DNA from: Prosthecobacter sp.
Lineage (GTDB): Bacteria > Verrucomicrobiota > Verrucomicrobiia > Verrucomicrobiales > Verrucomicrobiaceae
NCBI RefSeq assembly: GCF_034366625.1
Contig: NZ_JAXMIH010000014.1
Location: 248,001 to 312,000 of the forward strand
Length of the DNA stretch: 64,000 nt
Direction: 5' to 3'
Shown: positions 24,301-36,100 of the stretch, piece by piece
Layout: the number at the start of each line of letters is the position of its first letter
Numbering within the stretch: the first letter of the stretch is position 1
Program-made: the position numbers and the translations under genes
Notes under the pieces: model-generated
The model's input: the letters and a program-made list of their open reading frames with translations, nothing else
Databases searched by the model: none
Told to the model about the DNA's origin: nothing

Positions 24301-27256
24301 GCGCAATGTGAAGCTGCTGGCCGTCGATATGGCCCTGAAGCCCGTGGCGGTGCCGCAGGTAAGCTGGCGCGTGATTCGCATCCGGCATGTGTCCGTGCTC
24401 ACGAAGCAGGAAAGCGGCAGCTATGCCTATGTCTCGACCGCACGCGAAGAAACCGCCTCCGAAGGCCCGCTGACGCTCACGGAGACTGGTGCGGACTTTG
24501 CGTTGCCCACGACAGACGCAGGCGAGTTTCGCCTCGAAGTGCGCGATGGCGAAAACCGTGTCGTTTGTGCCTGTCCCTTCAGTGTGGTGGGCAAAGGCGA
24601 GGCGGATCGCAGCCTGGAACGCGAGGCGGAGCTCGAAATGAAACTCGCCCGCGACACCTGGAACGATGGCGAGAGCATCGAGCTGAGCTTGAAAGCCCCC
24701 TACACCGGCGCTGGCCTCATCACCATCGAGCGCGAAAAGGTGCTGGCCTGGCAGTGGTTCACCAGCAGCACGACGAGCAGCGTGCAGCACATCACGCTGC
24801 CGCCGGGGCAGGAAGGTACGGCTTATGTGAATGCCGCGTTCGTGCGTGCGCTGGATTCGCCGGAGGTTTTCATCAGTCCGTTGAGCTACGCCGTCGCGCC
24901 CTTCACCGCCAATCCTGATCGCCGCCGCATGACGGTGGAACTGGACGCGCCCAAGATCGTCAAACCGGGCGAGGTGCTGAAAATCGGTCATCGCAGCGCC
25001 GAAGCCTCGCGCATCGTCGTGTATGCCGTGGATGAAGGCATTCATCAAATCACGCGCTACAAGCTGCCTGAGCCGCTGCCGCATTTCTTCCGCAAGCGCG
25101 CGCTCGAAGTCGGGACCGCGCAGCTTCTCGATCTGATCATGCCGGAGCTTCGCTTCATCACGAAATCCAGCGCCTTCGGTGGCGACGAGGACGAGCCACC
25201 GAAACTCCACCTCAATCCCTTCAAGCGCCGTCGCGAGGCGCCAGTCGTGTTTTGGTCCGGTGTGATCGATTCCGGCCCGGATCGCCGCGAGGTGACGTAT
25301 CAGGTGCCGGACTACTTTGCGGGCAGCCTCAAGATCATGGCCGTGTCCGTCGCTGCCGAAAAAATCGGCCAAAGTGAGATCCAGAGCACCGTGCGCGGTC
25401 CTTTCGTCCTCACGCCAAATGTGCCGGTCTTCGCCGCGCCGGGCGATGAATTCACCGTGAGCCTCACCGTGGCCAACAACCTCGATACGGGCGATCAAAT
25501 CGCTCTTTCGCTCACTTCCAGCGAGCATCTCGAAGTCGTCGAGTCCGCGCCCCCCACGCTGCAAGTGGCCCCAGGCCGCGAAGCGACCACGCGCTATCGC
25601 TTGCGTGCCAAAAACATGCCCGGCGGAGCCGAGATGACCTTCCGCGCCGAATCCGGCGGCCAGAGCATTGAGCGCCGAGCGACGTTGAGCGTGCGTCCAG
25701 CATCACCTTACATGACGCAGGTGCAAAGCGGCTGGTTCAGGCTGGCAAATCAGGATTTGAAGGTGCAACGGCAGATGTATCCGCATTTCGCCAAACGCGA
25801 AGCGACCGTGTCCGTGCTGCCACTCGGCCTCGCACGCGGTCTGGATGCTTACTTGCGGGATTACCCGCACGGCTGCTCGGAACAAATCACCAGCCGCGCC
25901 ATGTCACGCCTGCTGCTGGCTGATGAAGCCGATTTCGGCTTTTCGCGAGCCGAGGCGGTTCAGCAACTCGATGATGCCTTCTCGCTCCTCAGCGAGCGGC
26001 AGAACAGCAACGGTGGATTTGGCTACTGGAGCGCCAGCACAGACGGCCCTCTCGACTTCCTGAGCATCTACGTCACCAGCTTCCTCACCGAGGCACGCGA
26101 CGCGGGCTTCGCCGTGCCGGAGGATTTGCTCGTCGGTGCCCGCAAGCATCTCAAAGACATGGCACGCGCGAAGATCACCACGCTTGATGAAGCCTGGCTG
26201 CAAGCGGCGGCGATTTACCTGCTCACACGCCACGGCGAGGTCACCACGCCGCAGCTTCTCAATCTGCGCGACACCTTGCAGGACAAACTAAAAGTGGATT
26301 GGAGGCACGATGTCACCGCCGCTTACATCGGCGCGACGTATGCGCTGCTGCAAAAGCCTGAGGAAGGCCGCGCCATCATGCAGACTTACCAAAGCGCCAG
26401 CCGCAAACCGCCGCAGCGCTGGAATGGCGGCTATCACGCCGATCCGCAAGTGCGCAACGCGCTCGCCTTTGCCCTGCTCTGCCGCCATTTCCCCGAACTC
26501 GCCTCCGCGCTGAACTACGAGCAGCTCTCGGTCATCACCGATCCGATCTCGCGCGGCCAGTTCAACACGATCACCAGCGCCTGCACCATCCTCGCGCTGA
26601 AAAACTACTCAGCCCTCGCCAAGAACGGCGGCCTGAAAGTGAGTATCATGTCCACCCTGCCCGGCAATCCCGAGCCACAACCACTCACCGCCGAGTCTGG
26701 CGGCATCCTGACCGCCAAGTTCGCCGAAAACGCCTCCTCGCTCCGCTTCCATCTTACCAAACCCGACGGCGCACCTGACCTCGGTGCCTTTTATCAAGTG
26801 ATCGAAGCCGGTTTCGACAAAGTACCGCCGCAAGCCGCCGTGGCGGACGGTTTGGAAGTCATTCGCGATCTGCTCGGCCCCGATGGCAAACCGATCACCC
26901 AACTTCACACCGGCCAAAGCGCCACTGTCCGCATCCGAGTGCGCAACACGAGCGGGCGAGGCATCGAAGACGTCGCCGTGCTCGATCTCATGCCCGGCGG
27001 GTTCGAAATCGAGCCCGACAATCTCAAACCCGGCGCAGGCACGATGCCCGGAGCCGATTTCACCGAAGTCCGCGAAGACCGCAACGCCTTCTTCCTCCGC
27101 CTCGCCACTGGCGAGATGAAAACCTTCGAATACCGCATCAAACCCGTCTGCGCAGGCATGTTCATCATCCCACCCGTCTTCGCAGAGTCGATGTATGACC
27201 GTGCGACCAAAGGCAGATCGCTTGGCGGCACGATGGATGTGATTCCGGCTCCATGA
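21395..27256 (+). CDS. Bacterial alpha-2-macroglobulin (thioester type)
   Basis: A 1953-residue giant periplasmic protease-trapping protein, held by an N-terminal helix (about residues 45-65, YAFALIILGALTFAGM). It has many MG beta-sandwich domains, the MG-type RPGDTVHVGAIVRR segment, an A2M domain around FWSGVIDSGPDRREVTYQVPDYF, and the thioester motif C1494-S-E-Q1497 in PHGCSEQITSR, followed by the alpha-alpha toroid complement-like domain (NGGFGYWSASTDG). An acidic insert (DDDGEAEEDDDD) sits near residue 570. It overlaps pbpC by ATGA, the classic pairing in which A2M guards PBP1C-repaired cell wall. The start is chosen for the anchor. Confidence 0.93.
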   Translation: MNLRRLAALPRAIGQLGSAVFGNFQWRPPGWARRLCGSLKAHPRGYAFALIILGALTFAGMKGWNWWEAHRARPRELTAMREATVKLVAPGLATIVNDQRVPTKLRLDFSVSVAPLKAVGEPNPPGLSLSPDHPGKWRWVNDKSLLFEPTNDWPADTEFAVTFKSDAVAKEVILKQTEWNFTTPKLDVSLPSVAFYTDPQDPTVHQIVAEVKTSHPVALAELEQRVKVEVLGGTPVFAWKGQTPASLFKITEGKHQQQFWIRSTRIAVPEKEDFVKVTVQSGLPTLNGGKALLADQSDKARVPDTFSGLRIQAARTEIIRTEEGEPEQFLFIDTTGYAASSKLAEHVEMWLLPKDKPAEGKKPVSPDHDWQAGEVSPAIIAASKKVTLTSVESAAPFTEMHAFKFLLEDSGRLYVRVRGGLEGLGGFKVADDVKLLVNVPDFPQEIDVLGRGAVLSLNGERKLSVKSRGHRHLRYTLARVPAGQVNHLITLTEGDFEAPQFLDKWAFNEENIARIRREVLPVAMKNSYQANYSIFDFTPEIGRTDISDPDASRGLFFLTAEGVRPRTDDDGEAEEDDDDPKWIREGNDEEGVTRRFVLVTDLGLLVKQNADGSREVFVQSIQNGGPVNGARVIIVAKNGEYLAESTTADGHAHFDDVSKLKREKQPVAILARLGNDLAFIPFERVDRALDFSRFDTEGVLASEKERLDAFVFTERGVYRPGDTVHVGAIVRRLDWQGALAGLPVEIEVTDAQDRVIDTERLSLPQDGYLNWDFDTNEADPTGVYRVSLYLMKKNREEEYRERIGRTVFRVEDFQPDRMKLATELSKPAGAGWVQPGDLNVKVNLQTLFGFPAEGRRIVSKMDLSPADFFFEQHPGFTFHNRLRDESKNVAGKTIELGETKTNAEGHTEVDLSLERFGNTCFRMNLLVEAFEADGGRSMRGGLSALVSPFAHVIGYKADGDLGYIGKDSARNVKLLAVDMALKPVAVPQVSWRVIRIRHVSVLTKQESGSYAYVSTAREETASEGPLTLTETGADFALPTTDAGEFRLEVRDGENRVVCACPFSVVGKGEADRSLEREAELEMKLARDTWNDGESIELSLKAPYTGAGLITIEREKVLAWQWFTSSTTSSVQHITLPPGQEGTAYVNAAFVRALDSPEVFISPLSYAVAPFTANPDRRRMTVELDAPKIVKPGEVLKIGHRSAEASRIVVYAVDEGIHQITRYKLPEPLPHFFRKRALEVGTAQLLDLIMPELRFITKSSAFGGDEDEPPKLHLNPFKRRREAPVVFWSGVIDSGPDRREVTYQVPDYFAGSLKIMAVSVAAEKIGQSEIQSTVRGPFVLTPNVPVFAAPGDEFTVSLTVANNLDTGDQIALSLTSSEHLEVVESAPPTLQVAPGREATTRYRLRAKNMPGGAEMTFRAESGGQSIERRATLSVRPASPYMTQVQSGWFRLANQDLKVQRQMYPHFAKREATVSVLPLGLARGLDAYLRDYPHGCSEQITSRAMSRLLLADEADFGFSRAEAVQQLDDAFSLLSERQNSNGGFGYWSASTDGPLDFLSIYVTSFLTEARDAGFAVPEDLLVGARKHLKDMARAKITTLDEAWLQAAAIYLLTRHGEVTTPQLLNLRDTLQDKLKVDWRHDVTAAYIGATYALLQKPEEGRAIMQTYQSASRKPPQRWNGGYHADPQVRNALAFALLCRHFPELASALNYEQLSVITDPISRGQFNTITSACTILALKNYSALAKNGGLKVSIMSTLPGNPEPQPLTAESGGILTAKFAENASSLRFHLTKPDGAPDLGAFYQVIEAGFDKVPPQAAVADGLEVIRDLLGPDGKPITQLHTGQSATVRIRVRNTSGRGIEDVAVLDLMPGGFEIEPDNLKPGAGTMPGADFTEVREDRNAFFLRLATGEMKTFEYRIKPVCAGMFIIPPVFAESMYDRATKGRSLGGTMDVIPAP

Positions 27257-29514
27257 AGCGATTGCTGAGAGTTCTGGTGTGCTTGATTCTGGCCACGTGC
27301 ATCACATGGCTGCTGCTGCCGCGTTGCGAGTTGTATCCTGAGAGCGTGACATGGTCGCGGGTGATGCTGGATCGTGATGGCGACGTGCTGCATCTCACAC
27401 TGGCGGGAGACGGGCGTTATCGGTTGAAGACACCGTTGAAGGAGATTCATGAAGATGTGATCGGAGCGACACTGACGCATGAGGACCGGTGGTTTCGCTG
27501 GCATCCGGGCGTGAATCCCGTTTCGCTGATGCGCGGAATGATTGGGCTTGTGGCTGGTCAGAGGCTCGGTGGTGGTTCGACGGTGACGATGCAGTTGGCA
27601 CGGTTGCGGTTCGGACTGCGCACGCGGTCGCTGATGGGGAAGTGTGAACAGATTTTTCGCGCGTTGCAGTTGGAGCGCCATCATTCGAAGGATGAAATCC
27701 TGGAGGCGTATCTGAACCTCGCTCCCTACGGCGGGAATGTGGAAGGCGTGGGCGCGGCTAGCATCTTGTGGTGTGGAAAGCAGGCGGGCGAGCTTTCGCT
27801 GCGTGAGGCGGTGACGCTGAGTGTGCTGCCGCAAAGTCCGGCACGGCGCAGGCCGCGCGCGGATGCGGACAACGCGCACCTCGCGGCAGCGCAGGTGCGG
27901 TTGATTCGTGAATTGCAGCAGGAGCGCGAAGTGCGCAGTGATCCGCTGGATGAGGCGTTCACGCTGCGCGCACCGGTGCAACCGCCGCGCGAGGCACCGC
28001 ATCTGGCGCGGCGGCTGTTGAAGCAGGAAGTGCGGGTGCAATCGACGGTGGATTCGAATCAACAACGGATCGTGGAGCGGTCGCTGGCGGATTACATCAG
28101 CCGGAAGCGCGAGGTGGGCATCGAGAATGCCTGTGCGCTGCTGGTGCATGCACCGAGTCGCGAGGTGCTGGCGTATGCGGGATCAGCGCGGTTCTTGAGC
28201 AGTGATATTCACGGTCAAGTCGATGGCATCACAGCACGGCGGTCACCGGGATCGGCGTTGAAGCCGTTCATCTATGCGATGGCGTTGGATCAGGGATTGA
28301 TTCATCCGCGCAGCCTCGTGAGCGACATGAAAGCGAGCTTTGGCAGCTACAATCCGGAGAACTTTGATCGCGGATTCGCCGGACCGATCACGGCGGCGGA
28401 CGCGCTGTTTCGCAGCAGGAACATCCCCGCTGTCACACTTGCGCAGCAGGTGACTTTGGATCGTTTGTATTCGTTCCTGAAACACGCGGGTGTGGCGTTT
28501 CCGAAACCAGCATCGCATTATGGCCTCGCGCTGCCGCTGGGTGGCGCGGAGGTGAGCATGGAGGAACTGGCGTCGCTGTATGTGATGCTGGCGAACGGCG
28601 GCGAAGGGCCGCAACGGTTGCGTCTGGACAAGAACGCGGCCGATTCGACCGAGATGCGGCCCTTGCTGACACAGGAGGCCGCCTGGCTGGTGCGTGAGAT
28701 GCTGCGGCAGCCCGATGTGGAACTGGGCGCGGATGATCCGGCGGTGAGCTGGAAGACGGGCACGTCGCATGGCTTTCGTGATGCGTGGGCGGCGGGAATT
28801 CGCGGCGAGTATGTGCTGGTGGTGTGGATTGGCAATTTCAGCGGGAAGCCGAACCCGGCCTTTGTGGCGCGTGAATGTGCCGCGCCGTTGCTGTTTGAGA
28901 CGTTTCAGCGCCTGAACCTGCCGTGGAAGAAAGCGCCGATGCCTGCCGGGCTGCGCGAGATCGAGGTGTGCGCGATCTCGGGGCAGTTGCCGACGCCGCT
29001 GTGCCAGCATCACACGCGCTGTGGTTTCATCCCCGGCGTGTCGCCGATCCAGCCGTGTCAGATCCATCAAGAGGTCTTCACCGATGCCACAAGCGGCCTG
29101 CGCGCGCGCTGCGACGATGGGCGACCCGGTTTGAAGCGCGACATCTACGAATGCTGGCCTCCAGACATGCTGGCGCTGTTTCGACAGGCCGGATTGCCGC
29201 GCCGTGAGCCGCCTGCGTTTGAAGCGGATGCGAAACTGATGGTGATGGACTCCGGCAACGCGCCGCGCATCACCTCACCGCGTGAATCGCTCGTCTATTC
29301 AATCCGCGAGAGCCAGAAGTCGATCCCGCTGAGCAGCGAGGCCGCGCCAGGCGTGAAGAAGGTCTATTGGTTCGCCGGACCGCAGTTTCTCGGCACCGCA
29401 TCACCAGCGGAGCCGCTGATGTGGCCCGCGTCGCCAGGCAAATGGACCGTGCAGGTGCTCGATGACCGAGGACGCAGTGCGAGCTGCCGCGTAAACGTGG
29501 AGGCGGTGGAGTGA
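27253..29514 (+). CDS. pbpC: Penicillin-binding protein 1C
   Basis: A 753-residue bifunctional peptidoglycan synthase. An N-terminal anchor (LLRVLVCLILATCITWLLL) is followed by the GT51 glycosyltransferase domain with THEDRWFRWHPGVN (catalytic Glu), GGSTVTMQLARL and the second-Glu region APYGGNVEGVGAAS. The transpeptidase domain has S334-A-L-K337 and the K501-T-G motif. The last 85 residues form the BiPBP_C domain characteristic of PBP1C. It polymerises glycan strands and may crosslink them, though transpeptidase activity of PBP1C homologues is often weak. It is translationally coupled to the alpha-2-macroglobulin upstream. Confidence 0.95.
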   Translation: MKRLLRVLVCLILATCITWLLLPRCELYPESVTWSRVMLDRDGDVLHLTLAGDGRYRLKTPLKEIHEDVIGATLTHEDRWFRWHPGVNPVSLMRGMIGLVAGQRLGGGSTVTMQLARLRFGLRTRSLMGKCEQIFRALQLERHHSKDEILEAYLNLAPYGGNVEGVGAASILWCGKQAGELSLREAVTLSVLPQSPARRRPRADADNAHLAAAQVRLIRELQQEREVRSDPLDEAFTLRAPVQPPREAPHLARRLLKQEVRVQSTVDSNQQRIVERSLADYISRKREVGIENACALLVHAPSREVLAYAGSARFLSSDIHGQVDGITARRSPGSALKPFIYAMALDQGLIHPRSLVSDMKASFGSYNPENFDRGFAGPITAADALFRSRNIPAVTLAQQVTLDRLYSFLKHAGVAFPKPASHYGLALPLGGAEVSMEELASLYVMLANGGEGPQRLRLDKNAADSTEMRPLLTQEAAWLVREMLRQPDVELGADDPAVSWKTGTSHGFRDAWAAGIRGEYVLVVWIGNFSGKPNPAFVARECAAPLLFETFQRLNLPWKKAPMPAGLREIEVCAISGQLPTPLCQHHTRCGFIPGVSPIQPCQIHQEVFTDATSGLRARCDDGRPGLKRDIYECWPPDMLALFRQAGLPRREPPAFEADAKLMVMDSGNAPRITSPRESLVYSIRESQKSIPLSSEAAPGVKKVYWFAGPQFLGTASPAEPLMWPASPGKWTVQVLDDRGRSASCRVNVEAVE

Positions 29515-29639
29515 GGCTGATGCCTATCGCTTCTTGCATGATTGCGGCTGCATCTTGCGGGGACCAGTTCTTAGAGAGCAAAAAACGCACGCACGGCTTG
29601 CACAGGCTCATCGTATCTCCATGATGAATTCCTCCCCAC

Positions 29640-30344
29640 ATGAGCGCTGTTTTTGACTCCCTTTCGCGATTTTACGCCTCCTCCATCGGCAAGAAGATTT
29701 TAGTGGCCCTGACGAGCCTCGTACTGGTGGGGTTTGTCCTCGGCCACATGATTGGCAACCTGCTCGTTTTTGTCGGCAGGGACGCCATCAATGAATATGG
29801 GTACCTGCTCCAGACCGCGCTGCATGGCGGCGGCGTCTGGATCGCGCGCATCGGCCTGCTGGTGGCGGTGGTGATTCACATTGTGGCGACGATTCAGCTC
29901 ACGAAGGCGAATCGTGCAGCCCGCAAAGAGGCCTACGGCCAGCACAAGGCACAGGTGAGCAGCACGGCCTCGCGTACGATGATCTGGAGCGGCCTGACCA
30001 TCCTGGCCTTCATCATTTACCACCTGCTGCACTTCACGGTGCGCGTGGGCAATGACTACGACACCTACAAGACCGTGCTGCATGGCGAAACGGTGCATGA
30101 TGTCTATAAAATGGTCATCGCGGGCTTCTCCTGGGCGCCGGCGTCGATTTTTTACATCATCGCGATGGTGCTGCTCTCCAGCCACCTGAGCCACGGCTTC
30201 AGCAGCCTCTTCCAGACCCTTGGCATCAGTACTGACAAGACGGAGCCGCTGTTCAAGAAACTCGGTTATGCCTTCGCGGGACTGATTCTCGTCGGCAACT
30301 GCTCCATCCCCATCGCCATCCTCTGCTTCGGTTACGGCCGTTAA
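29640..30344 (+). CDS. sdhC: Succinate dehydrogenase cytochrome b558 subunit
   Basis: A 234-residue membrane anchor with five predicted helices, matching the single-subunit di-heme b558 type of succinate:quinone oxidoreductase (as in Bacillus, Wolinella and many Bacteroidetes/PVC bacteria), which lacks a separate SdhD. Candidate heme-ligand histidines lie in LGHMIGNLLVF, VVIHIVATI, IIYHLLHFTV and SSHLSHGFSS. It transfers electrons from SdhB to the quinone pool. It begins the sdhCAB operon with 18 bp to sdhA. The leader is ttcctccccac with no Shine-Dalgarno. Confidence 0.93.
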   Translation: MSAVFDSLSRFYASSIGKKILVALTSLVLVGFVLGHMIGNLLVFVGRDAINEYGYLLQTALHGGGVWIARIGLLVAVVIHIVATIQLTKANRAARKEAYGQHKAQVSSTASRTMIWSGLTILAFIIYHLLHFTVRVGNDYDTYKTVLHGETVHDVYKMVIAGFSWAPASIFYIIAMVLLSSHLSHGFSSLFQTLGISTDKTEPLFKKLGYAFAGLILVGNCSIPIAILCFGYGR

Positions 30345-30362
30345 TTTTTTCCGCGATTCGCC

Positions 30363-32279
<1,917 letters not shown>

Positions 32280-32297
32280 CGCTTTTTTCACGTCCCC

Positions 32298-33086
32298 ATG
32301 TCCCAACTCAATCTGCACCTCAAAGTCTGGCGTCAGAACGGCTCGCAGCCCGGCCATTTCCAAGACATCGACGCGCCTGACATTCCCGATCATGCCTCAT
32401 TCTTGGAGATGATGGACATCATCAACGAGCGCCTCATCTCGAAAGGCCAGGATCCCGTCGCTTTCGATCACGACTGCCGTGAAGGCATCTGCGGAGCCTG
32501 CTCCATGCAGATCAACGGCGTGCCGCATGGCCCGGCCAAGGCGACGACGACCTGCCAGCTTCACATGCGCAAGTTTCAGACGGGTGACACGATCTGGATC
32601 GAGCCCTTCCGTGCGCGTGCCTTCCCGGTGCTCAAAGACCTCATGATTGACCGTGGTTCGTTTGACCGCATCCAGCAGGCCGGTGGTTTCGTCACCGTGC
32701 GCACGGGTGCGCCACAGGACGCGAACGCCCTGCCCATCGGCAAAGAAGTCGCCGATGCTGCGATGGATGCCGCCGAATGCATCGGCTGCGGTGCCTGTGT
32801 TGCCGCGTGCAAAAACGCCAGCGCCATGCTCTTCGTCTCCGCCAAGGCCGGTCAGCTTAATCTGCTGCCACAAGGCCAGCCTGAGAAGGACCGCCGCACG
32901 CTCGGCATGGTCCGCCAGATGGACAAAGAGGGCTTCGGCAACTGCACCAACCAGTACGAGTGCGAAGCCGCCTGCCCGAAAGAAATCAGCGTCCGCTGGA
33001 TCACCAAGCTCAACCGCGACTACGCGATTGCGGCTGTCAAAGATGCCTTTGGCAATTCGTCGAAGGTCGCGGGCGGCGGGGATTGA
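32298..33086 (+). CDS. sdhB: Succinate dehydrogenase iron-sulfur subunit
   Basis: A 262-residue protein carrying the three clusters that link SdhA flavin to the membrane quinone site. The [2Fe-2S] ligands are in [15 protein letters not shown] with a later Cys in [10 protein letters not shown]. The [4Fe-4S]/[3Fe-4S] region has [13 protein letters not shown] and [15 protein letters not shown]. Both are intact. It is slightly longer than E. coli SdhB, as usual for this clade. It is the last gene of sdhCAB and converges on a large surface-protein gene 28 bp away, with no obvious hairpin terminator between them. Confidence 0.95.
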   Translation: MSQLNLHLKVWRQNGSQPGHFQDIDAPDIPDHASFLEMMDIINERLISKGQDPVAFDHDCREGICGACSMQINGVPHGPAKATTTCQLHMRKFQTGDTIWIEPFRARAFPVLKDLMIDRGSFDRIQQAGGFVTVRTGAPQDANALPIGKEVADAAMDAAECIGCGACVAACKNASAMLFVSAKAGQLNLLPQGQPEKDRRTLGMVRQMDKEGFGNCTNQYECEAACPKEISVRWITKLNRDYAIAAVKDAFGNSSKVAGGGD

Positions 33087-33114
33087 TCGTTCCTCGCAGG
33101 ATATCGATGCGTTC

Positions 33115-36100
33115 TCAAGGAACGACCTCCGGGGGACGCACCGACACTTGTATCTTGAAGAATTTCTTGGAGGGTGCCGACGGAAGGGTGATGCCACCTC
33201 CAAGGCCGAAGATGATAATGCCGCCGCCGATGCTGTCAGGCATGCTCCAGGTCACACGCTCTGTGAGGCCGTCTGGGTTGGGCACCACGGTCTCAGACAG
33301 GTTTGTGACGGGCGACCAGCTTGAAAGGTCGGTGCTGGATTGCGGCTCAAATTTTAAGTCGGTGTCGATACCACGACGCCGCTCAAAGGACAGCACCGTG
33401 CTGCTCCAAAATGTCCCGGGTTGACGTGCTATTACGTCCATGACGGTGCTCGTGCTGAGCGGATGCGAGCCGCGAGCCATTTCCATGAAGTTGTTCATGC
33501 CGTCATGGTCTGGATCGCCAAGAGGGCCGATGTCCTCGGTTGATAAGCCGGAGACGAGCAACCCGGAACTCTGCTGCCACTCATCAGAAAGCGAATCCGA
33601 GTTTGCATCGGTAAGGCGGACAAGGGTGATGATTAGCTGAGACGTTTGGCCCACGGCATCGGTGGCTGTAACCGTTGCCTGGGCGCTGCCGCTTGCGGGC
33701 ATGTTGATTTGGGAAGTCCAAGCGCCAGTCCAACCTTCCCCCGTCTGTTGGGCGATAGTGGAATTGAGAATTCCAGGCACTGTGGCCGAACAGCTTAGTC
33801 CACCCGGTGAAGTTGAGTCGACATAACTTGCTCTGATCGAGATGGCAGGGCGGCTGGACTGGATTTCACCCTGAACCGTGAGATTCGAGACGGTCAGAGC
33901 GGGCACATTGTCATCCTGTGTGGATGAGGTAAATGAACTCCACGCGCTTTCCACGGCAGGATCGTCCGCCCGGCGGTTTTTCACGCGGTAGTAGAACGCC
34001 GTATCATCGGCCAGACCGGCAAAGAGATGGCTAGTGCCGGCGATCCAGTCGCTATCGGCAAGGACAGAGCTAAAACTCGAATCCGACGCCTGTTGAACCA
34101 GATAGGCTCCCGCACCCTCCACGCCTTGCCAGGCGACGGTGTTGGAGAGTCCTGCGGTGTAAGATGGCTCGGCGATAAAAACAGGCACGGCGAGAGGAAG
34201 CCTCCCAAGCTCAAAGCTGGCGCTGCGTCCTGTGGCAGAACCCGCCGCGGCCTGAAGCACCACGCCCGCCGAACTTGTTCCATCCAGCGTGAGTTCCCCG
34301 GACCAAACGCCATTCACGAAGGAAGATGTCGTCAGAGGTGACACGCTGACCAGACGACCAAATTCGAGGCGAATATCCGGCCGCAAGGCGTAAGAGGGAG
34401 TCGGCGATGAATTCGCCCACGTCGTTGGCGGGCCGTAAGAACTGCTCGTCGAACCAAACTGCATGGCACGGGAGCCGGAAGCATACGTCTCCATGCAGAG
34501 CAGGGATTGTGAGGGTGCGTCATTGGCGAAACTGACGTCCACAAGCAACGAGGAGACGCCGTCATAATCAAACGGAACCAGCAGTGGTATGAGCACCCAA
34601 CCCATTGAGAGTGGCATCCATGGGCCGCTGCGCACCGTCGTCCACCCGGAGGATTCCCATGTGGGCGCGGGATAAAGCGTGAGGCTTGTGTGCTTCAGGC
34701 GGATCGTGAGGTCATCAAAAGCACGCGACGGCAGACTGGCGAGATTCAGGGAGATCGCAGTGAGCTTTCCCGCGGCTCCCACCTCAAAACTTCTCAGGAG
34801 AATCTGAGAACGAGCGTGAGTGAAGGCGGTGTTCAAAACAGGATTGGAACCGCCGAAACTGGAACCACCGCCGATCTGGGCTTCGCGCTGCGGAGCACGA
34901 GCACTGAGACCAGCCGTGCCATTGAAACTGGTTATCGCGTTGCCAAAGAGATCGAAAGCATGGATCTGGGCCGTGAAAGGGGTGTTTTGAAGTACCGTCG
35001 AAGGAACTCCTGACCATTGAAATCCCCCAGCTTCACCCGCCACAACTTCGACAGGCGGCGCGGTGGCCGTGATGCTGCCCAAGGTGGCCGTGAGCGTCGT
35101 CGTGCCCGCCTGAAACAGCCGCATCGCCACAGCGCCCGTCCCCGTTTGGGTGAGCGGAGAAAGAGGACGACCTCCAGCGCTGAAAGTGATCTGCCCGTTA
35201 TAGGTCAGCGGATCTCCATCGATAGTCTGCGCTGTTATCTCTGTGTTCAAAACAGCTCCAGCCGTCACCGGCCCGCCAACGTTTCCCCATACCAGAGCAC
35301 CCACTTCATTGTCACGAATGATTGCTGTCTTGGTGGCCGCGGTGAAACCCGGCGCGGAGGCTGTGAGGGTCAAGTTTTGCACCCCATCGATGAGGTCGTC
35401 ATCGATGATTTTCAAATATACCGTGACAGATTCGCTGCCGGCCGGGACGGTGACTTGGGACTGCTCAAACTCCATTTCTGTAATGTCAGAACTGGACAGG
35501 CTAACGGTGAGTGGGGCAACGAGTGTGCCACCAAACGTGAGATACAGCCCCAAGCCCGCACCGGCACTTTCACGCACTTCCACAGGGTAGCTCATGAAAT
35601 CCAGCGCCGGAACTTCATTGTCTTGGACAACAAGCGCGGCGGTGGCTGCCGACCACCCAGGCACGGTGGCGGTGAGCGTTACCGCCTTGTCACCATCCAA
35701 AAGGGAGTTGTCATTCACACCGAGACCAAAGGTTACCGAGGTCTGGCCGGCCGGGATTGTGACGAGGGCGCTGGTTGTCGTCGAGTAAACCACGCCGAGC
35801 ACTGTGGGATGATTCGAACTTACGAGCACCTGCAGCGGCGCTGGCAGGGCCTGGCCTATGCTTAGCGAACCCGCCGTGAATGAATAACCCGCGTTTTCGG
35901 CCAGCATGGCGGGTACGGAGAGAGTAATGACAGTGCTCTGGACATCTGTCACCCAAGTAATCGCCGTCGTGGAGGTGAACAAATTCGCCGAGCCGGTAAT
36001 GGCGACCTCTTTAGGCCCTGTGAGGGACGGGTCAGAGATCGGGGTGATGTCAAAACTGGCCGTCAACGCCCCGGCTGGAATGATCACCGTGGCAGGAATC

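Noticed and set aside
23969..25564. 531-codon minus-strand frame inside the alpha-2-macroglobulin gene
   Set aside because: It is a shadow of a gene with clear domains and intact thioester motif; it has no recognisable domain of its own.
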